Source: Puccinellia tenuiflora (lineage: Eukaryota > Streptophyta > Magnoliopsida > Poales > Poaceae). Taken from it: 64,000 nucleotides of DNA. Below the pieces are notes generated by a model. That model saw only the letters and a list, made by a program, of their open reading frames with translations, had not been told where the DNA came from and searched no databases. Positions within the stretch are counted from its first letter, which is position 1, and every line of letters starts with the position of its first letter. Location of the stretch: contig QRDG01000817.1 of the NCBI GenBank assembly GCA_012064385.1, positions 1 to 64,000 on the forward strand. The letters are read 5' to 3'. Shown here one piece after another: positions 56,842 through 64,000 of the stretch. The position numbers were made by a program, and so were the translations under genes.

Positions 56842-57018
56842 CAGTGGCGGACCTTGGGCCGATTTTTTGGGGGGGCCAAATGGGCTGGGGGGGCTAAAGC
56901 ATGAGCTTCAGGCTAATTTTCTCGGATAAATGGGCCAAATAGCTATACAATATAGGCTGTTTCTCTGTGGGCTGGGGGGGCGACGGCCCATGTTGGTCTC
57001 CACTAAGGTCCGCCACTG
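56842..57018. mobile_element. hAT-type MITE (177 bp, TSD CCGGCTCT)
   Basis: The inverted ends are CAGTGGCGGACCTT at the left and AAGGTCCGCCACTG at the right. The 8-bp duplication CCGGCTCT is exact at 56834-56841 and 57019-57026. No coding capacity. Confidence 0.94.
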
Positions 57019-57026
57019 CCGGCTCT

Positions 57027-57920
57027 GGTTCTAGTGGTATTGAAAAAAAAAAAACTGGAAACGAAGCCTGAACTATATCTGTCTTATCAGTTGAAATTAG
57101 GAGCAGTTGCTCCTTTTCTTGAAAAAAAAAAACCTGAGTCCACAGCCCACAGTACGTCAGCCGGTTCCATCTGAAAGCCATTGTTTGGGCTGTGCGTCTC
57201 TCGTCACCGGTGACGCCAATTCCATCCATCTAAAAAAACCAGCTGACATGCATGAATGCATGCCCTTTGCCTCTCTACGGCGGTTGATACGTGGAATCGA
57301 TCTTATCACGAAACCGCCGGCCGCGACTCCGATTAATCTAGAGCCAAGATCGAAGCGATGCAAAGGGAATGAAACTAGCTAATGGCTACGCATGTAAACA
57401 GTGTCTGCTAGCCGCATGCAAACCGGAGGTCAACGGAGGCAAGTAGTGCAATACTGCTACATGTCCCCTGGAAATATGCAGATATTGCTGCTAGCAGTAT
57501 TGTCGTTTGTCTACGGATATGCTGATCGCATATCCAACAGTCCGGCGAAGCACGTATAGCAGCAGCCTACGGATCATTCCTATCTCTCCTGTCTTCATTA
57601 TTCCCTAGTCGCATGCATGGAAATCAATATAATCTATTTAATTGCAAAGAGACCATGTCAATTTAGACTGAATTGGATACACACAGTACAACGCAGACGC
57701 TCATATACACGCGCATACAGTCATCCCTATGAACGTACGCACGCACACTCTACCCTTATAGCACCTTTAAAATACTGAGCCGACTGATAGTTTTCAAATT
57801 AACGAAATCATCACAAACGCCTCGCTAACGACAAGAACGTTGCCTCCCACCGAAGTTCGCCTAAATGAGTAATAACAGTTCTAAATCTGGATGTGAACTC
57901 TGATGTGTTGTGGGTACGGC
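57027..57920. other. No clear gene
   Basis: This is unremarkable DNA with a short poly-A stretch at 57040-57052 and another at 57120-57130. I see no coding frame, RNA gene or named repeat. Confidence 0.5.
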
Positions 57921-57957
57921 CATCACCACTAGGAAAAAGGTTATAGGTAGGTTGGCA

Positions 57958-58275
57958 TTCTGTGGCGCACCAATTAAGGTGCGCCACAGAAATTATTTTT
58001 GTGGCGCATGCAAAACAATGAGCCGACTGGAATTCTGTGGCGCACGAAAACTAAATGCGCCACAGAAATATAGCTTTCTGTGGCGCACGGGACTGGGTGC
58101 GCCACAGAAATCTGCATTTCTGTGGCGCACCCAGTCCCGTGCGCCACAGAAAGTCATATTTCTGTGGCGCACACAGTCCCGTGCGCCACAGAAATGTGAC
58201 TTTCTGTGGCGCACCAACCTACATGCGCCACAGAAATGTGCAATTCTGTGGCGCATGCAGTCACATGCGCCACAA
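57958..58275. repeat. Left subterminal hairpins of the short CACTA
   Basis: About seven pairs of TTCTGTGGCGCA with TGCGCCACAGAA. Some spacers recur (CCAGTCCCGT and its complement), showing recent duplication of single units. Confidence 0.9.
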
Positions 58276-58299
58276 AATCTTATTTCAAAATATTAGATC

Positions 58300-59010
58300 C
58301 GGGCATCCGGCCAGATCTAGTTTCTCTCACCGCCGGCCCCACACAAAGTCAAGCCACGCACGCACGCAAACCATCCCATTCTCTCTCTCTCCCTTATCTT
58401 CTTCCTCCTACACAGCACACACAGCACCACGCACGCACACAGCACAAACAGCACCACGCACACACACATCACGAGGGCCGGCGAGCACACACACAGCACG
58501 ATCCCCTTTCCACGATCCACCACGCCGCACCGCCTCGACTGCCGCCGTCGCCGCAGGCTACAGCGGCTGCCCTCCTCCTCTTGTTCGCCGGCTCCAGAAA
58601 GAGAAAAGCGGCCGGGGCGCCGGTGCCTCCCTCCCTCACTGCCGTGCCGGCACGGCGCGCTGAATCCACCGCCGCCACCTCGATCCTTTCCGTTTCCACT
58701 CACCCCCTTCCGCTTCCCCTGCCCCTGCTGCTCAATCTCCGTACCCGCCGCCGGATTTGCGCGCCGGAGGCCGAATCCATGGCGCGGGCGCTCGGCTCTG
58801 ATTTTCCGCTGGTCACGGTTGCTCGTCTTGGTGTTGCAGTGACCGTGCTTCCCCTTGCCAGCTCCGCTGACGACGACGACTACGGGCGCTGCGAGCGGGC
58901 TGTCAAACGATGGGCGGACTCGGGCGGGGAGGGCGACGGTGACGGCCACCAGAACGCCATGGCGGACTGACGGGGAAGCTAGGGTTCCGGCTCGCCGTCG
59001 GGGACGATGG
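58300..59010 (+). pseudogene. Captured host gene fragment inside the short CACTA
   Basis: A CT- and CA-rich leader-like stretch (58370-58500) is followed by a GC-rich region with a long open frame on the plus strand to the TGA at 58968-58970. The ATG at 58780 begins MARALGSDFPLVTVARLGVA, and a TTGCAG acceptor-like site lies at 58835-58840. This looks like a 5' untranslated region plus first exon taken from a grass gene, as CACTA elements are known to do. I do not recognise the donor. A composition-driven chance frame is possible. Confidence 0.45.
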
Positions 59011-59075
59011 TAGGAGAGGAGCGGGTCGAGGATGCGCCGGTGGAGGGGTAGGAGAGGAGCGGGTCGAGGATGCGC
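59006..59075 (+). repeat. Direct repeat of about 30 bp in the short CACTA
   Basis: GGTAGGAGAGGAGCGGGTCG followed by AGGATGCGC occurs twice, near 59009 and 59047. Confidence 0.75.
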
Positions 59076-59365
59076 AGGTCACGCGTTGATGTCCACGCGG
59101 TGCATGAGATGGACCTCCTCCTACGCTGCTGGTCCCCGCCGCCGCCGACCGTGGTGGCTGCCTTTTTTTAACCTGAAAAACAGCTTCTGTGGCGCATGGC
59201 TTGTAGTGCGCCACAAAATTCTATGTTTTTAGTGGCGCATGGTCCAGGTGCGCCACAGAATAAATTTCTGTGGCGAGAATTCTGTGGCGCACCCAGCAAT
59301 TTGGCGGGTGCGCCACAGAAATCCAATTTGGTGCGTCACTAATAGGCATTTGTGTAGTAGTGCAT

Positions 59366-59884
59366 CCTTGTAACTATCCAACTACGGGTTGATTCCCGAC
59401 GGATACATGTCATGTAATTATCCTGACAATCTGCTGATGTGTACGTCCGCGAGCTCGTGCGTGCTAGCTAAGCTCATCTTAAACGTGTTCGCGTAAAATG
59501 CTTAGCTGGCTCGATCGTCCAATTGAGGGCAGTCTCCATCAGAGTGGCTAGCATCTTCTGGTCGATGCAAAAGAAAAAAAATCTTGAACTGACGGTTACC
59601 TGCAATTTGTGTACGTGGTTACAGATAAGTACTGTACCTGCTAGCTAGCTACAGTTTGGGCATAAAGTCTTAATTAGTTTGAATTTCGATCTCGCGTGAT
59701 CTGCTGCGAGTAAATCGACCGGCTTAGTTGCTGTGATAGCTGCCTTGCCCTTTCCCAAGTACACAAGAATAAGGCAGGTCGGTCGCGCATGTTTGCTTCT
59801 GGAAAAAAGTTAAGAAAAAACAGGAGTGTGGTGCGTTTAAGCTAAATTTCGAGTCTAACTTTAAAACTAAACTAGTTGAATTTG
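59366..59884. other. No clear gene
   Basis: This is intergenic DNA between the short CACTA and a tandem duplication. No coding frame or repeat signature was recognised. Confidence 0.5.
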
Positions 59885-60968
59885 GCGTGGCGTCATGCCA
59901 CGCCTTTGGTATTTTTTTTTGTTGTAGCATATTTTTTTTCTGCAACAAAATGTTTGCTAAATTGTAATGTTCAAACATTTTTTTTTTGTAATGAGTAGGT
60001 AGCATTTTTGTGAGCATTTTTTTTTTGTAATGTTCAAATATTTAGTAGGGTGAACTGGTCGAACATGTTTGTATTTCGGCGGGAGTATTTAATTTAATTT
60101 AGGGAAGATGCAGTAGTATTACGTCCAAAGAGTGGTAACATTTGAATTCAAATTAGGGAAGGTGCATTTGAAGTAATTGCAAATGGTGATAACATTTGAA
60201 TATTCCATTTTTTTATTTACCATATGTTGCACCCGCTGTATTTTAAAATGTCCCAATTTGTCGAGATTTGTTGTTTATTTTATCGAAAATTTCAATAAAT
60301 TGCTTCTTTAAATTTTGACTAAATAGGAAATGTCAAAATCCGTTGGAAGCTGTCGTCTTTTTTTTTTCCTATTTTTTTCACTAATTTGGAAGTGTTTATT
60401 TTTTGTTTTGCGTTATTTTGCTTCTTTTTTATCGTTTTGTGTCGCGTGGCGTCACGCCACGCCTTTGGTATTTTTTTGTTTTAGCATATATTTTTTTCTG
60501 CAACAAAATGTTTGCTAAATTGTAATGTTCAAACATTTTTTTTGTAATGAGTAGGTAGCATTTTTGTGAGCATTTTTTTTTGTAATGTTCAAATATTTAG
60601 GCGGGAGTATTTAATTTAATTTAGGGAAGATGCAGTAGTATTACGTCCAAATAGTGGTAACATTTGAATTCAAGTTAGGGAAGGTGCATTTGAAGTAATT
60701 GCAAATGGTGATAACATTTGAATATTCCATTTTTTTATTTACCATATGTTGCACCCGCTGTATTTTAAAATGTCCCAATTTGTCGGGATTTGTTGTTTAT
60801 TTTATCGAAAATTTCAATAAATTGCTTCTTTAAATTTTGACTAAATAAGAAATGTCAAAATCCATTGGAAGCTGTCGTCTTTTTTTTTCCTTTTTTTGTC
60901 ACTAATTTGGAAGTGTTTATTTTTTGTTTTGTGTTATTTTGCTTCTTTTTTTATTGTTTTGTGTCCAC
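59885..60968. repeat. Tandem duplication of about 559 bp
   Basis: Unit 1 (59885-60443) and unit 2 (60444-60968) match closely, with a deletion of about 35 bp in unit 2 near 60600. Each begins with an inverted repeat, GGCGTGGC-GTCAT-GCCACGCC in unit 1. A weaker related palindrome lies near 61010-61028. It is very AT-rich after the palindrome and has no coding frame. Confidence 0.88.
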
Positions 60969-63737
60969 ATTAATTCATTTGATGTACTTAAATATTATCG
61001 TCCAAGATGGCGCGTCGACACGCCGCGCCCGTTTGTTAAAATACATATTTGAAAATGTTCACATTTTTTTAAAGAAATTAGATTTTAAAATTGTTGGAAT
61101 ACAAAAAATATATATTTATCAATTGTTTAGATTCCAAAAATTGGTATAATTTAGAAGTTGTTTATATTTGAATTATTTTCACGATTGCAAAATGCTTAGA
61201 TTTGAAAGTTATTTGTAATTTTGTAATATGTATCATTTAGTAGCTTTTGGAAATTTGTTTAAATACCATAAAACAATATCTCACCGTATTCTTCGCGAGA
61301 ATTCATCCGATAAAGATCATTTTTTTATAATTGGGGAATGTGGAAACAAATTACATTTTAAATTTATCTTAGAGGACTAAGTATCGTTGAACAATTGTTG
61401 TCAGGAAAATCTCTTATTTCGGAAATTGTTAAAGTCTGAAAGTTATTAGGATTTTAATTATTACAATGTTTATAAAATGATCACATTTGAAAGAATTTTG
61501 GAATCCTGAAGTGCTCAAATTTGAAATTTAAATTAAAATATTCAAATATGGTTGCTATTTAAGTTTGGAAATGTTCACATTCTAAATTTGGCTAAATATG
61601 AAAATTATTGTAATTCAAAAAAAGTTCATGTTTTTAAAAATGTTAAGGTTCAAAAATTTAGTCAAGTTGAAAAGTTATTAAGTTTGAATTGTAAAATTCC
61701 ATGTATATTTAGAGGGAATGAATTTTCATTTACCCCAAACATTTGTCTAATCAAATTAGGGTTAAATTTTAAGTAGATAGTTAGAGAGAGTTAAGTTATG
61801 TTACATACAAATATATTAACTAAATTGGAATGATCAAATGTGTTTTTTTTATTTATCTAACACCATAATTTGAGGAAATACTTTGTGGTTATCTCCAAAT
61901 GTTAGCTAATTTAAGTATTTATTAAAATTATCTGCATAATTGGAGAGGCTTAAATTATATAACCAAAAATATTAGTCAATAAAAAATGATATATTTTAAC
62001 TCGACGGTCAGACAAATTACATTGTGTGAGCATTTATTTAATTCAATTTACAATTAAAGGATGTGAAGTTGGATTTTTTTCTAAATATTAAATGATTCGA
62101 AATATTCAAATATGTTTGCAATATGATATAAATAGTTAGCATTTTTTTATTATTTTGATATTTGTCCCTTTTTTTGATTGGTAGATTTTAAACTATGGAT
62201 TTAACTTTTTTTAGTAGAAATTATGTAATCAAACTGGGTCCACCTGTCAGGTTTTTTACAATTTCTAAAATATTTCACGAAAAAGACCCACTTTCAATTA
62301 ATACAAATGTCATTTCCTAAAAAGGTATGGTCCACGTGTGGATATTTTATCTATGTGGTACCCTAGTTTCTGGCTTGGTGCAACTGCCCTAGCTTTGAGC
62401 TAACATGTCACTCCTCGTTTGCTACAAATTTGTTTGTTTCTTCGGATTTTTCAAATCATATTTTATGTTCTTTTTCCAATGTCGCAAACACTTTTTGTTG
62501 TTCTATTCGTTTGCAATTTGTGTCTAAATAGTTGTTTACTTTTGTTGCAAACAAATATGTGGCAAAGTCACAATTGCTTCACCAGTTTTTATATTGCTGC
62601 AAATATGTGTTTTTTGTTGCAATCCCAATTGTTTGTGATTTTTGTTGCAATTCAATCTGCAGTATGAAATTGTTGTTTTTCCACATTTTTGTAGCATTAC
62701 TTGTTTCGAAATGTTGCGATAAGTTGGTGCAATAGTTTTTTACACTGGGTGAGGAATTTTGTTGTAATAATCGCGATTTTGTTGAAATATTAGTGGTAAA
62801 TCATCACGGTGGTAGTTTTTGTTTTAAATATCGGAAAGGTGCAATGAGATATACCGCTTCGTTTAAGTAGATCTGCTTTCCACCGCGGACTGATTTCCAA
62901 AAAGTGAGGAGCTAAAATTTAAAAGTGATCTACGTTAATTTCTGGACGTGGGATGATGATCCGACGGTGCCAAAGAGGACCGATTTTCATCAAAAGTTAT
63001 TGACCAACGGAAATTAAGGAATATTGGGGATCGAGCGAGTAACTTGCTTTAAGATACACTTAAGCATTCAAATTTACTTGCGCGTCCTGAGTTGCGTTGC
63101 AATGTTGCATGACCTGTCACGGTAGAGATCAGGTGCAAACGAACGGAGCCTTTTCATTGCGCTGCCATAAATGTGTGATTGATTTAGTACGTACTCCAGA
63201 ATACTCCATAATTTCTATCCTTTTTTTTGTTTGTCTTGAGCAGGGAAACGACGGGTTTGAAAGAATGCGCTAGCTGCCTGTATTTACTCACTCCGTGAGT
63301 AGAACAATGAACGACCGATCGGACATCTAAAACGAAACAAAGGAGCAAATCAGAGCAAGTTAAGAGGTTCATTACATCTCCGTAATTGACTTCACTGAAG
63401 CCTCTGAGGGAAGTCAATTCAGGCCCTCCGGCCCTACAGCCCACGAAACGGAGAACCACAGCCGACAGGGAACTTTTTTTTTTGTCTTTCATTCAGCGAC
63501 CAACACTGAAGGAAACTGTCGCTGACACCACTATATGGTTGACGCGAACAGCCAGCAAGCTTAGTCAGAACAAACCCAAATCTATATATGGAGATAATTT
63601 ACAGAACACTGCGTAGTTTGATAAGTACACACATCGCTACATCAGCACCCCCCTTCACTGTAACTGGAAATTAGACCTACAACAAACGCAAACCAATCGA
63701 CTGTAATTTACAGGCTGAAGCACTGACTACGTCATCA
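60969..63737. other. AT-rich region without identified genes
   Basis: 60969-62400 is low-complexity AT-rich sequence with repeated TTTGAAAT/TTAAATT motifs. 62500-62830 has loose repetition of TTTTTGTTGCAA. 63184-63492 has a 102-codon minus-strand frame without a recognisable domain; I consider it non-coding. 63600-63737 is presumably the 3' untranslated region of the KASH-like gene. Confidence 0.55.
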
Positions 63738-63973
63738 TCATGTTGGCACGACGTCCCCGAAGCGGGCCGAATCCTGCGAGAAGAACATCTTCAGGGAGAT
63801 GCAGAGCATTATCAGTTGAAGGAGGCCGAAGAGGCCGATCTTGAAGGTCCTGCCCTGCATCCTAAGGACCTCCGTCGTCACGGAGAGCTCCTTCTCGTGG
63901 GCCTCTAATCTGTCCACCTGCTCTTTCAGCATCAGGATCTTCTTCTCGGTGTCTTGTAGCTTGAGCAGCATTC
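63738..63973 (-). CDS. KASH-type nuclear-envelope protein, terminal exon (partial, WIP-like)
   Basis: The last exon encodes about 77 residues on the minus strand. It opens with a heptad-like coiled coil (LQDTEKKILMLKEQVDRLEA), then a single membrane segment (IGLFGLLQLIMLCISLKMFF), and ends with a short lumenal tail finishing VVPT at the stop. A tail anchor with C-terminal VVPT is the signature of plant KASH proteins (WIP group), which bind SUN proteins across the nuclear envelope and hold WPP/RanGAP partners. An in-frame TAA just upstream and a GAGACAG acceptor at about 63974-63980 show the exon starts there. Earlier exons lie beyond 64000. The WIP, WIT and grass-specific KASH groups cannot be told apart from this exon alone. 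Confidence 0.75.
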
Positions 63974-64000
63974 CTGTCTCTTATGCGGCAGCGAGCTTGT

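Larger units (their letters stand above)
57924..59362. mobile_element. Short CACTA element related to CACTA-1 (1439 bp, TSD CAT)
   Basis: The left end is CACCACTAGGAAA (one base off CACTACTAGGAAA) and the right end is TGTGTAGTAGTG. TSD CAT occurs at 57921-57923 and 59363-59365. The subterminal repeats are the same TTCTGTGGCGCA / TGCGCCACAGAA hairpins as in CACTA-1, at 57958-58275 and 59184-59350. The core (58300-59160) is GC-rich and gene-like. It has no transposase, so it is non-autonomous and could be served by the same proteins as CACTA-1. Confidence 0.93.

Noticed and set aside
63184..63492. 102-codon minus-strand frame
   Set aside because: No domain, poor codon context, Lys-rich start from a homopolymer; no sign of a gene.

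Overview
The window is repeat-rich plant nuclear DNA, almost certainly from a Triticeae grass (wheat, barley, rye or Aegilops). It has LTRs beginning TGTTGGGAATATGCCC as in the BARE/Angela lineage, a 12-kb Sirevirus-type Copia element, several CACTA transposons, hAT and Tourist-like MITEs, and very few host genes. Nothing bacterial or phage-like is present, and there is no CRISPR array.

Layout. 1-3901: 3' half of a non-autonomous Copia-type element (copy A), inserted into 3902-9091, a minus-strand Gypsy element whose gag-pro-RT frame is broken by stops. 9417-17883: a complete second copy (copy B) of the same non-autonomous family, with TSD CAATA. 18266-25865: a 7.6-kb CACTA transposon (TSD TCA) carrying a five-exon transposon gene and a 169-bp satellite. 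The unique DNA between these insertions (9092-9411, 17889-18265, 25869-26216) looks like one disrupted host gene on the minus strand. 27160-30413: a CACTA end abutting a minus-strand, coding-free Gypsy-like element. 30414-37500: a gene-bearing island with a truncated reading frame, an hAT MITE (TSD GGAGGGAC), a 1.2-kb tandem duplication, an intact class I glutamine amidotransferase-like gene (35253-36551, minus) and a Tourist-like MITE. 39598-51660: a complete Sirevirus-like Copia element (TSD CTCCT) with gag, pol and an extra, apparently spliced, reading frame. 51738-55031: a non-coding CACTA element with an hAT element nested in it (TSD ATCCCCGT). 55994-57018: a LINE 3' fragment and an hAT MITE (TSD CCGGCTCT). 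57924-59362: a short CACTA element (TSD CAT) related to the 7.6-kb one, carrying a GC-rich, gene-like insert. 59366-63737: AT-rich DNA with a 559-bp tandem duplication. 63738-63973: the last exon of a probable KASH-type nuclear-envelope protein, which runs off the right edge.

The two best host genes are the amidotransferase-like gene and the KASH-like terminal exon. Most other coding sequence belongs to transposable elements, and most of it carries stop codons or frameshifts. Target-site duplications were read directly for seven elements (copy B, CACTA-1, Sirevirus, three hAT-type elements and the short CACTA), so their boundaries are firm. Domain names come from recognising motifs by eye, not from a search. 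No convincing wholly new biological system was found. The most unusual items are the palindrome arrays and spliced extra frame of the Sirevirus, the phase-consistent CACTA gene with a degenerate protease-like module, the gene-like cargo of the small CACTA, and the duplicated 3' end of the amidotransferase gene.
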